Below, piece by piece: positions 7,633-15,303 of a stretch of 53,626 nucleotides of DNA. The translations under genes and the position numbers were made by a program. Source of the stretch: CAYWMP01 sp964459445 (GTDB taxonomy: Bacteria > Desulfobacterota > DSM-4660 > Desulfatiglandales > HGW-15); contig CAYWMP010000016.1 in assembly GCA_964459445.1 (NCBI GenBank), positions 1-53,626 on the forward strand. The letters run 5' to 3'. The notes beneath the pieces were generated by a model. It had not been told where the DNA came from. It did no database searches and worked only from the letters and a program-made list of their open reading frames with translations. Position 1 is the stretch's first letter; the number at the start of each line of letters is the position of its first letter.

Positions 7633-9354
7633 TTGGGTGCCATTAAAACGGATGTATTGATACTCGGAAGCGGCGGCGCAGGCCTTTTTGCGGCCCTTCA
7701 TGCCTACGAAATGAATCCTCAGCTCAAGATCATCCTGGCCACCAGAGGGATTATAGGCAAGGGGGGATGCAGCCGGATGGTCCAGGGTGGTTTGAACGTG
7801 GTTTTAAACGAAAATGACTCCCTGGAAAAGCACTTCGTGGACACCCTCAAAGGGGGAGGATTCATAAACAATCAGGAGCTGGCCTGGACCCTCGTAAACG
7901 ATGCGCCTCGCACCGTCCATGAGCTGGAGGTTTCAGTGGGCTGTTTCTTCGATCGGGCCGAGGACGGGAGGGTACATCAAAAGGCCTTTGCAGGCCAGTC
8001 CTTTGACCGAACCATTCACGTGGCCGACCTGACCGGAATCCAGATCGTCGGTCGCCTCACGGACCAGATATTTGCAAGAGATATCACGGTTATGGAAGAG
8101 GTGCGGGGCCTGGATCTTCTGACCACGGAGAGTGGAGATCGTGTGGTTGGGTGCGTTCTGGTAAATATCAGGACAGGCCAGATACTCCTGGTTCATGCGA
8201 AGGTCGTTGTTGTGGCCACCGGAGGGTCCGCCTCCATGTTCAAGATATCAGCCCCTTCCGTGGACAAGACGGGTGATGGTATGGCCATGTGTTTCCGTGC
8301 AGGGGCTGAATTTGTGGACATGGAGATGGTCCAGTTTCATCCGACCGGTATCATAGCGGGGGCCTCCCGTTTATCCGGCAGTCTTCTGGAAGAAGGCCTA
8401 CGAGGGGCGGGCGCCAGACTCTATAACGGTCTGGGTGAGCGCTTCATGGAACGGTACGACCCGGAACAGTTGGAGAGGTCCACGAGGGACCGCGTTGCCC
8501 GCGCTGGTTACATGGAGATCATGGCCGGCCGGGGAACGGAAAACGGCGGCATCTACCTGGATGCCAGCCACATGGGCGCCAGCTTCGTGGAAGAGAATTT
8601 TCCCGGCATGGTGGAGAGGATGAAGGATATCGGCAAGGATCTGGCCCGGGAGAGGGTGGAGATCACTCCCACGGCCCATTACCAGATGGGGGGTGTGAGG
8701 ATAGACAGAGACTGCCGGAGCAACTTAAAGGGCCTGCTCGTGGCCGGCGAGGACGGGGGGGGGACCCACGGAGGCAACCGGCTCGGTGGTAACGGTATCT
8801 GTGATTCCACGGTGTTCGGACGCCGCGCGGGGGACATGGCTGCGGCCATTGCCATGGAAGAGAGTTTGAAACCCTATGAGGAGGCGGCCGCGGACAAGAT
8901 CAGAATGCGATGGCTGAAACCTTTCACTCTGGAATCGGGTCATGATATCTATGCCCTACGTGAGGAGATGAAAGAGCTCATGTGGGAGAAGGTCGGCCTA
9001 GTCCGTTCGGGAGACAAGATGAAAGATGCCGTCCGTCGCCTTGACAGTCTGCTTGAAGAGGTGGAGAACGCCGCGGTGGCCAACCGGTACCTCATCCGTT
9101 TCAACTTGGAATGGCAGAACATCATAGATGTGACCAACTCTATTACCGTATCCAGAATGGTCGCCCGTTCCGCTTTACACAGGGAGGAGAGCCGGGGAGC
9201 CCATTACAGGGACGATTTTCCGGAGACGGACAACGATAACTGGCTTGTCAACATCTTCCTCAAAAAGGAGGATGAAATCGGCATTGCCCTGTCAACGCAG
9301 CCCGTTGCCTTGACCAGGCTGAAAAGGGAAGAGATCGGGAAGCTGAAGTATTAA
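7633..9354 (+). CDS. sdhA: Succinate dehydrogenase/fumarate reductase flavoprotein subunit, lacking the FAD-linking His
   Basis: A 573-residue flavoprotein. The start is TTG at 7633, preceded by AAGGAG at 7617-7622. The N terminus holds the dinucleotide fold (LILGSGGAGLFAALHA). Catalytic residues of the succinate/fumarate family are present: QFHPTGI, the Arg in TRDRVARAG, the His in PTAHYQMGG and HGGNRLGGN. The segment that normally carries the His covalently bound to FAD (SHT...AQGG) reads GGCSRMVQGG here, with Cys at the His position. This predicts noncovalent flavin, as in soluble fumarate reductases and aspartate oxidase, and raises the possibility of a reductive role or a different dicarboxylate. 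The stop codon lies inside the end of a palindromic repeat element. Confidence 0.88.
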   Translation: MGAIKTDVLILGSGGAGLFAALHAYEMNPQLKIILATRGIIGKGGCSRMVQGGLNVVLNENDSLEKHFVDTLKGGGFINNQELAWTLVNDAPRTVHELEVSVGCFFDRAEDGRVHQKAFAGQSFDRTIHVADLTGIQIVGRLTDQIFARDITVMEEVRGLDLLTTESGDRVVGCVLVNIRTGQILLVHAKVVVVATGGSASMFKISAPSVDKTGDGMAMCFRAGAEFVDMEMVQFHPTGIIAGASRLSGSLLEEGLRGAGARLYNGLGERFMERYDPEQLERSTRDRVARAGYMEIMAGRGTENGGIYLDASHMGASFVEENFPGMVERMKDIGKDLARERVEITPTAHYQMGGVRIDRDCRSNLKGLLVAGEDGGGTHGGNRLGGNGICDSTVFGRRAGDMAAAIAMEESLKPYEEAAADKIRMRWLKPFTLESGHDIYALREEMKELMWEKVGLVRSGDKMKDAVRRLDSLLEEVENAAVANRYLIRFNLEWQNIIDVTNSITVSRMVARSALHREESRGAHYRDDFPETDNDNWLVNIFLKKEDEIGIALSTQPVALTRLKREEIGKLKY

Positions 9355-9536
9355 TACCTGAATTTTGCATCGGATACCGTAGCGAGGTGCGGAAATCCTT
9401 AGGGAAACGCGCAGTTGCAGACGTTTTGGCCCGCAGGCATATATGCCTATATGGCGAGGACCAAAATGGTGAAACAAGCGTTGCAGCAAGGATTTCCTTG
9501 CCGCAGTAGGTAGCTGGTGCAAAATTCAGGTATTAA
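9351..9536. mobile_element. MITE-like palindromic element at the sdhA stop codon
   Basis: A 186-base element bounded by perfect 19-base inverted repeats: TTAATACCTGAATTTTGCA at 9351-9369 and its reverse complement at 9518-9536. The interior is also largely self-complementary: GCGGAAATCCTT pairs with AAGGATTTCC...CCGC, and the centre GGCATATATGCC is palindromic. It has no ORF. The left end supplies the TAA stop codon of sdhA. This architecture fits a miniature inverted-repeat element or a transposed hairpin. It could also weaken transcription from the sdh genes into tctA. Confidence 0.75.
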
Positions 9537-9634
9537 CCCGGTGGTCTCAAGGAGAGAGGAAGCCACCGGCGGAATAGTGGTTATCTGATATTCCATAAAT
9601 CGCAAGGCTCGCCCAGTATAGGAGGGTAGCTCAT

Positions 9635-11119
9635 ATGGAGAACTTGTGGATTGGCATTGTCGCTCTTATGACCGACCCCGTAGCCATACTCCTCTTTTTT
9701 GCGGCCCTCATCACGGGTTTGCTCTTTGCGGCGTTGCCCGGTATTAACATGGTCACCCTCGGGGCCATTATCCTTCCCTTCACCATCTACCTGAAACCGG
9801 AACAGGCCATCATGATATACGGTGTGATCTATGTTTCCGGTACCTACGGCGGGGCGGTCATGGCCATTCTCTTCAACATCCCGGGCTCTGCCGAGAATGC
9901 ACCCACGGCTTTTGACGGCTATCCCCTGACTCAGCAGGGAAAATCGGGACTGGCCATTGGCGCGGCCATTGTCTCGTCTTCCCTGGGAGGCATCCTGGCC
10001 ACCATCCTGATGATGCTTGCCGCCCCCACCATCGGACGCTGGGCCATCCATGCCTTCGGGCCCCCGGAGATGTTTGCCTTAATCTTTTTCGGCCTAAACG
10101 TGGCCGCCTCCGTGGGAGCCGATACCTTCTGGAAGGGGTGGCTCTCCGTGATGCTGGGGTTGCTTCTGGCCTGTATCGGGACCGATCCGGCCGGAGGTCT
10201 GACGCGCTATGCCTTTGGGACCTATTATCTGCTGGCCGGCATTCATTTTATCCCCCTGATCCTGGGTTTTTTCGCCATCTCCGAGGTCTTTGTCCAGGCA
10301 GAAAAGATGGTCACCCTGAAATACAAGGCCCCGAAAGTGGGGCTGAAATTCCCCTCTGTCCGGGATTTCTGGCGCATGAAGGTCTGCATTATCCGTTCCT
10401 GGATACTCGGTTTTTGCGCAGGGGTGCTGCCCGGGATTGGCGCCACCCTGGCCGCATTTTTGAGCTACAATGAGGCCAAACGCTGGTCCAAACACCCTGA
10501 GCGTTTTGGGAAGGGTGAGTTGGAGGGGGTTGTGGCGAGCGAGACCGCAAACAATGCGGCCACAGGCGGCGCCATGATTCCCCTGCTTGCCCTGGGTCTT
10601 CCGGGCGGGGCCATCACGGCCATGATGATCAGCGTATTCATGATCCACGGTATGGAGCCCGGCCCCCTCATCATGATCAGGGCCCACCATCTGGTCTGGG
10701 AGCTCTTTGTGGCCATGTTCCTGGCCAACCTGTTCATCTTCTTCCTTGGCTATCTGGAGACCAAGACCGTGGTCAACCTGTTGAAGATCCCTTTCAGGTT
10801 GCTCTGCCCCATCATCTTTATCCTGTCCACCATTGGGAGTTATGCCCTGAGGAACTCCCTCCTGGACGTATGGGTCATGATCCTGGCGGGCATCGGGGGA
10901 TATTTCCTCCGTCGCACAGGATACTCCGTTGCCGGGATCATCCTCGGCGTCATCCTGGGAAAAATCGGGGAGTCGGCCTTTGTCAAGGCGATCATTATGG
11001 TCGATTACAATTGGCTGGGCTTTTTCAGCAGACCGGTAACGGCTGTTCTCCTGCTGGGCGGTATCTTCACCCTTCTCTGGAATATTTACAGCTCCTTCAA
11101 GAGGCGAGCCTCGGCCTAA
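9635..11119 (+). CDS. tctA: Tripartite tricarboxylate transporter, large permease TctA
   Basis: A 494-residue membrane protein with about eleven to twelve hydrophobic segments, the normal TctA length. Family glycine motifs are visible near the N terminus (ALPGINMVTLGAIILPF, YGGAVMAILFNIPGSAENAPTAFDGYPL) and in the repeat half (GVLPGIGATLAAFLSYNEAKRWS). An AGGAGGG ribosome site precedes the ATG. TctA is the transport subunit of the TctABC secondary uptake system for citrate-like or other carboxylates. The small permease (TctB) and periplasmic binding protein (TctC) lie 2-4 kb downstream, separated by two unrelated genes, which is an unusual split of the three components. Confidence 0.93.
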   Translation: MENLWIGIVALMTDPVAILLFFAALITGLLFAALPGINMVTLGAIILPFTIYLKPEQAIMIYGVIYVSGTYGGAVMAILFNIPGSAENAPTAFDGYPLTQQGKSGLAIGAAIVSSSLGGILATILMMLAAPTIGRWAIHAFGPPEMFALIFFGLNVAASVGADTFWKGWLSVMLGLLLACIGTDPAGGLTRYAFGTYYLLAGIHFIPLILGFFAISEVFVQAEKMVTLKYKAPKVGLKFPSVRDFWRMKVCIIRSWILGFCAGVLPGIGATLAAFLSYNEAKRWSKHPERFGKGELEGVVASETANNAATGGAMIPLLALGLPGGAITAMMISVFMIHGMEPGPLIMIRAHHLVWELFVAMFLANLFIFFLGYLETKTVVNLLKIPFRLLCPIIFILSTIGSYALRNSLLDVWVMILAGIGGYFLRRTGYSVAGIILGVILGKIGESAFVKAIIMVDYNWLGFFSRPVTAVLLLGGIFTLLWNIYSSFKRRASA

Positions 11120-11126
11120 ATGAAGA

Positions 11127-12230
11127 TTGGGTGTCAAAATGGGTAGGAACATTCATGGTATCTCGGTGTTTAGGACAAAGACTCCCTTGATAAGACCCTA
11201 CCACCTCTCCCTGGTCACCCTGGAAAACTTTGACTCGGTCATTGTTAGGATCCGGGGAGAGGGTTATGAGGGATTCGGGGAGACGACTGACGTGCCGGGC
11301 TACTTTCACGAAACCCCGGATGACGCCTGGCACTTCATTGAGAGATGGGGGCCGAAAGTCCTGAACAAAAACCCAAAGAGTATCTTTCAGGAGATCTGCG
11401 AAATAGAGAAGATCCTCTCCTTTGCCGCCACGCCCTTACTCACGGCACTGGAGGAATGGGTGGATGCGAAGAGCGGTCGACATCGGGGGGAGATTTGCCT
11501 TCCTCTCTTGGGGGTCGTTCAGGGTGAGAATGTCAGGGAACTGGTTGCCGACGCGGAGAGGCTTCAGGAACAGGGCTTCGAGACACTGAAGTTCAAGGTG
11601 GGTTTCGAGGTGAAGGGAGATCTGGAAAGACTCGCGGCCGTCCAGAAGAATCTGAATCGGGATGTGCGGATCAGGATCGACGCCAACCAGGGGTACGACT
11701 TTGACCAGGCCAGAAGATTCCTCTTAGAGCTGGATCCCGAAGGCATAGAGCTCTTTGAGCAGCCCCTCGCCACGGACGCGTGGGATGAGATGTCACGACT
11801 GGCAGAGATCAAAACGGTCCCCCTCATGCTCGACGAGGCGATCTCCTCGGAGGAAGACCTGGACAGGACCATTGAGACGGGCTGCGCCCAGGCCGTGAAA
11901 TTCAAGCTCATGAAATGCGGCTCCCGCGCCGAGCTCACCCGTCTCATCCATAAGGCGCGATCCGCCGGGCTCAAAGTCATCCTGGGAAACGGCGTGGCCC
12001 TGGACATGGGGTGCCGGCACGAAGCGCTGGTTCTCAAGGATACGGGGTTGACCAGAAATGCCGGTGAGATGAACGGCTTCCTGAAGTGCAAGATCCGGAG
12101 TCTTGAGCCTGAACTCGTTTTTGAGGGGGGCCAACTTCTCATCCCGGCGGGAGAGCCCAGGATCCGATGGGACGTCATTTCGCGGCTTGCTGTCCGGGAG
12201 ATGACCTGGGGAAAGATGGAGGATGTATAG
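11127..12230 (+). CDS. Enolase superfamily enzyme (muconate cycloisomerase / mandelate racemase-like)
   Basis: A 367-residue enolase-superfamily protein. It has a TTG start at 11127, with an in-frame ATG at 11139 as alternative. Catalytic elements of the muconate-lactonizing/dipeptide-epimerase branch are in place, numbered from the TTG: Lys155-x-Lys157 (TLKFKVG), metal ligands Asp185 (IDANQG), Glu211 (FEQPL) and Asp236 (MLDEA), and Lys260 in KFKLMKCG. These enzymes abstract a proton alpha to a carboxylate and catalyse racemisation, cycloisomerisation or elimination. It is not a recognisable methylaspartate ammonia-lyase: it is shorter and has the KxK/K arrangement. Position directly after tctA (7-base gap) suggests it acts on the imported acid. 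Substrate unknown. Confidence 0.85.
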   Translation: MGVKMGRNIHGISVFRTKTPLIRPYHLSLVTLENFDSVIVRIRGEGYEGFGETTDVPGYFHETPDDAWHFIERWGPKVLNKNPKSIFQEICEIEKILSFAATPLLTALEEWVDAKSGRHRGEICLPLLGVVQGENVRELVADAERLQEQGFETLKFKVGFEVKGDLERLAAVQKNLNRDVRIRIDANQGYDFDQARRFLLELDPEGIELFEQPLATDAWDEMSRLAEIKTVPLMLDEAISSEEDLDRTIETGCAQAVKFKLMKCGSRAELTRLIHKARSAGLKVILGNGVALDMGCRHEALVLKDTGLTRNAGEMNGFLKCKIRSLEPELVFEGGQLLIPAGEPRIRWDVISRLAVREMTWGKMEDV

Positions 12231-12362
12231 ATCTCCGAATATGAATCCGCATGGTGATGGACATGCATCAAAAACAGTCCGGAGGCTTTCCAAAAATCAT
12301 CATACTTGAGGCTGCTTGAAGCAGATGGACGTTTTCAGACTGCCTCTCTGGAGTCCTATATC

Positions 12363-13187
12363 ATGGCTATTATAACCGTGAGCCGTAAGGTCGGCAGCTG
12401 GGGGGAGACCATTTCCAAGCTGGCGGCTGAGAAGCTGGGATATCGGGTTGTCACACCGGAGGATTTCCACCGTTTGGCCGAGGCCTGTGATTCCGATTTT
12501 AAAAGGGCATGCAGTGTCTTCGAGACAGAGATGCCCGGTGGTATGATAGAGCGCTTTTTCTTGAGGAAACCGGCCTACACCAGCCTCTTTGAGTCCCTCA
12601 ATTTTCAGCTGGCATCCGAAGGAGACGCGGTGATCTGGGGCAGGGGGGCCCAGATCGTTCTAGCCGATCAGCCCGGCGTCTTCCACGTTCGGGTCGTGGC
12701 CCCCTTTGAGCTCCGGGTCAGGCGTATCATGGAGCGGGACAGCCTGGACTATGAGGTAGCTGTCGAAGCCGTAAGAAAGTTTGACCGGCAGCGCCGAACC
12801 ATGATTGAGTCTATCTATCATAAGGATCGGGGTGACTGGGAACTCTACGATCTCGTGATCAATACGGCGCACATAGGCAATGAGACGGCCGCCAACATGA
12901 TCTTTGAGGCCGTGACCAGGCTCGCGATACCCGAAGACCAGGAAGAACAGAGAAAGAGATTCCGTGATCTTTCCCTGGCCAAGAGAGTTGAGTCCGCCAT
13001 CAAGTTGAGGCTGCACACCGGACCATACCGGAATATCGAGGCGGATGCGAAGGGGCCCGGCCTCATCATCTTGAAAGGCTTTGTTACCGATAAGAGGAGC
13101 CTTGATCTCGCACTGGACATTGCCGCTCGGTATCCTGGCGTCACGGAGGTGGAAAACCGTCTCAAGGAAACCACGTTGAGCTTTTAA
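12363..13187 (+). CDS. Cytidylate-kinase-like protein with C-terminal BON domain
   Basis: About 274 residues from the ATG at 12363, where the family homology begins (MAIITVSRKVGSWGETISKLAAEKLGY). The first ~200 residues look like the cytidylate kinase-like P-loop family, with a degenerate nucleotide-binding loop near the N terminus and a region rich in Arg (FELRVRRIMERD) typical of the lid. The last ~65 residues (IILKGFVTDKRSLDLALDIAARYPGVTEVENRL) resemble a BON domain, usually a phospholipid- or ligand-binding module. Proteins of this type are not normal CMP kinases and their role is unknown. It sits between the enolase-superfamily gene and tctC, inside the transporter locus, suggesting a regulatory or sensing role in uptake. 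Confidence 0.72.
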   Translation: MAIITVSRKVGSWGETISKLAAEKLGYRVVTPEDFHRLAEACDSDFKRACSVFETEMPGGMIERFFLRKPAYTSLFESLNFQLASEGDAVIWGRGAQIVLADQPGVFHVRVVAPFELRVRRIMERDSLDYEVAVEAVRKFDRQRRTMIESIYHKDRGDWELYDLVINTAHIGNETAANMIFEAVTRLAIPEDQEEQRKRFRDLSLAKRVESAIKLRLHTGPYRNIEADAKGPGLIILKGFVTDKRSLDLALDIAARYPGVTEVENRLKETTLSF

Positions 13188-13285
13188 TCTGTTGCAGTCA
13201 TTCTATAGGGAATATTTAGGCGGGAGCCGATGGAATTCGTACATCGGCCTTGAAACAATTAACTTTAAAAACCAAAGGAGGAACC

Positions 13286-14272
13286 ATGATGGCAAAAGAA
13301 AGGACTTGGAGGATTTTCGTGGTGTTGACACTGGTTGTCGGTCTTTGTTTACCTGTCGCGCTGTTCGCCATGGACAAACCGGATGGATTTCCTAATAGAC
13401 CCCTCACCATGATCGTGCCTTACGGGGCAGGCGGAGGATCCGATCAGTTGGCCAGGGCCATGGCCACGGCTTTGGAGAAGGTGATCGGCGTTCCCATCAA
13501 GGTGGTCAACAAGCCCGGAGGCAGCGGTGTTGCCGGTCTTTCCGACTTTTTCATGGCCAGACCGGACGGCTACACCGTAACCGAGCACATAGACGATGCG
13601 GCCAGCCTCTACGCGTCGGGTATCATCAAACAGGATCCGGCCAAGGAGTGGTATCCTGTCTGTATTGCTCAGATCGCATTCAGCCAGATCTATGTCCGCC
13701 CCAAAGATGACCGTTTCCCCAACTGGGATGCCTTGGTGGAGTACGCCAAAGCAAACCCGGGCAAAATCAAGGTGGCCAATGTTGCCAATGTGGGGTCCAT
13801 GGAGCGCGTGGTAACGTCCCTTTTGGAAAAGGACCAGGGCATCAAAATGACTCAGGTCTCTTTTGACAAACCGGCAGAGCGCTATGGTTCCCTTGTGGGA
13901 GGCCATGTGGACGCCCTGTTTGAGCAGCCCGGAGATGTGCGGCCCTACATGGAGTCCGGGGATATGAAGCCCCTCATCACCATTCTCAATGATAGCCCAA
14001 GCGCGTTCTCCGATGTCCCCTCCCTCAAGGATGTGGGCGCCAAGTTCAGCCCCCTGTTCCGTTTCCGGGGCTTTTTCATTAGAAAAGAGGTCCCCATGGA
14101 GCGCCAGAAATACCTCGAGTGGGCCTTCAAACAGGCGTGGAACAGTGACAGTTTTCAAAAATTCAACAAGAAAAAATATATGCACCTGATTGACAGCTAC
14201 CGGGGCATTGAAGGCGGAAAAGAACTGGTGTCGCAGACCGTCGAGACCTACAGAAAGATGGGGAAGCGGTAA
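13286..14272 (+). CDS. tctC: Tripartite tricarboxylate transporter substrate-binding protein TctC
   Basis: About 328 residues from the ATG at 13286, which is preceded by AAGGAGG at 13275-13281. A clear Sec signal peptide (RTWRIFVVLTLVVGLCLPVALFA) directs it to the periplasm. The mature part begins with the family sequence FPNRPLTMIVPYGAGGGSDQLARA, the phosphate/carboxylate-cradling loop region of the Bug/TctC fold, and continues with VVNKPGGSG. It binds a carboxylate and delivers it to TctAB. It is followed after ~90 bases by tctB. Confidence 0.92.
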   Translation: MMAKERTWRIFVVLTLVVGLCLPVALFAMDKPDGFPNRPLTMIVPYGAGGGSDQLARAMATALEKVIGVPIKVVNKPGGSGVAGLSDFFMARPDGYTVTEHIDDAASLYASGIIKQDPAKEWYPVCIAQIAFSQIYVRPKDDRFPNWDALVEYAKANPGKIKVANVANVGSMERVVTSLLEKDQGIKMTQVSFDKPAERYGSLVGGHVDALFEQPGDVRPYMESGDMKPLITILNDSPSAFSDVPSLKDVGAKFSPLFRFRGFFIRKEVPMERQKYLEWAFKQAWNSDSFQKFNKKKYMHLIDSYRGIEGGKELVSQTVETYRKMGKR

Positions 14273-14360
14273 GAAGAAAGCGGGACTGTGATTCTGCCTC
14301 AACGTCGCCTCTCACCCGTGCAATTCGTGGATCATTAGACCGATATTTCAGGAGTCCCTT

Positions 14361-14909
14361 ATGGAAAGACGAAGGTCCCTTATCATTGAAGTGGGAATAT
14401 GGCTGGGCCTGTCCATCATCGCTTTCAGCCTGACTTTCAAATTTGACGATCCCCTTGCAAACTACCGATACGGCGCGGCCTCCTGGCCGAGGATAATCAT
14501 CATCGCCATGGCCCTCTTTGCCGTGATCGAAACGATCCTCAGCTTCCTGGCGTTCCGCCGAAAAGGGGAGCAATGGGCAGCCGTCATTACGAAAGAGGAA
14601 GCGTCGGATTCACCGGGGAGCGTTTCAGGCTGGAAGATCCACCTCAAAAGGCTGGCCACATTCGGAATTCCCCTACTCTTTCTTTTGATGATCCCGCGAA
14701 TGGGATACTATGTATCCGCCCCATTCTTTATAGCCGGTTTTATGTCTCTGCTGGGGGAGAGGCGACCCCTCTATCTCATCGTGACCTCGTTTCTGATCCA
14801 TGGGGTCACCCTCTTTGTTTTTACTAAATTGCTCTTCGTCCCCTTGCCGGAAGGGGCCTGGCCAGGGTTCTACGAAATCAGCAGCTGGATTCTTGTGCTG
14901 CTCACGTAA
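14361..14909 (+). CDS. tctB: Tripartite tricarboxylate transporter small permease TctB
   Basis: A 182-residue membrane protein with four predicted hydrophobic segments, the expected size and topology of TctB. The segment NYRYGAASWPRIIIIAMALFAVIE resembles the conserved first periplasmic loop and second helix of TctB proteins. It completes the TctA-TctB-TctC uptake system with the genes at 9635 and 13286. TctB sequences are poorly conserved, so the call rests partly on context. Confidence 0.8.
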   Translation: MERRRSLIIEVGIWLGLSIIAFSLTFKFDDPLANYRYGAASWPRIIIIAMALFAVIETILSFLAFRRKGEQWAAVITKEEASDSPGSVSGWKIHLKRLATFGIPLLFLLMIPRMGYYVSAPFFIAGFMSLLGERRPLYLIVTSFLIHGVTLFVFTKLLFVPLPEGAWPGFYEISSWILVLLT

Positions 14910-14960
14910 TGTCGGCGTCGCCCGGATGATGAAAGGTGTTCAAGGCCCATTTAAACTTTA

Positions 14961-14972
14961 TACAATATACAA
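14961..14972. promoter_or_regulatory. Candidate GntR operator (site 4) before the lyase genes
   Basis: TACAATATACAA, identical over 12 bases to 3556-3567 in the GntR promoter region and preceded by TTTA. It lies about 50 bases upstream of the small lyase subunit, in the only sizeable gap (115 bases) between tctB and that gene. This implies a second GntR-controlled promoter within the cluster; the link is inferred from sequence identity only. Confidence 0.45.
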
Positions 14973-15023
14973 CATGCAGGGCGTGCCTCTCAGAGGCGTC
15001 CTGCAGAAGAAAGGAGTACGGTA

Positions 15024-15302
15024 ATGATTCATTTTCTTATTCACGAAAAGAGTGACACCGTGGGGGTTGCCACGGTGGACATCAAGCCGGGAGAGACAGC
15101 CAAAGGTCTTTTCATGGACACGCAGGAAAACATTGAAGTGACGGCCCTGAAGGAGATTCCCCTGGGCCATAAGATCGCCTTGACGGACGCCAGTGAAGGC
15201 GACACGGTCATCAAGTATGGGAACGATATCGGGAAAGTGGTGGCCGGTTTTCAACAGGGGGACCATGTTCACATCCATAATCTGAAGACAAAGAGGTGGT
15301 AA
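15024..15302 (+). CDS. UxaA/SuyA-type small subunit (SAF domain)
   Basis: A 92-residue protein matching the N-terminal SAF domain found in altronate/galactarate dehydratases, here as a stand-alone subunit. Recognisable segments are IHEKSDTVGVATVDIKPGE, ALKEIPLGHKIAL, GDTVIKYGNDIGK and the C-terminal HVHIHNLKTKRW. Two-subunit versions include sulfolactate sulfo-lyase SuyA, which with SuyB cleaves sulfolactate to pyruvate and sulfite, as well as split sugar-acid dehydratases. It is preceded by GAAAGGAG and is one base from the large subunit, so the two are translationally linked. Which hydroxy acid is used cannot be decided from sequence alone. Confidence 0.82.
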   Translation: MIHFLIHEKSDTVGVATVDIKPGETAKGLFMDTQENIEVTALKEIPLGHKIALTDASEGDTVIKYGNDIGKVVAGFQQGDHVHIHNLKTKRW

Positions 15303-15303
15303 G

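Noticed and set aside
10094..11152. A 352-codon minus-strand ORF opposite tctA
   Set aside because: Low-complexity polar text antisense to a clear TctA gene; no family features or ribosome site. A GC-skew shadow.
11127..12230. Assignment of the enolase-superfamily gene as methylaspartate ammonia-lyase, which would complete the glutamate pathway
   Set aside because: The protein has the KxK/K pattern of the muconate-lactonizing branch and is shorter than methylaspartase.
11564..12271. A long minus-strand ORF opposite the enolase-superfamily gene
   Set aside because: Ser/Arg-rich shadow translation with no motif; the plus frame has a complete catalytic set.
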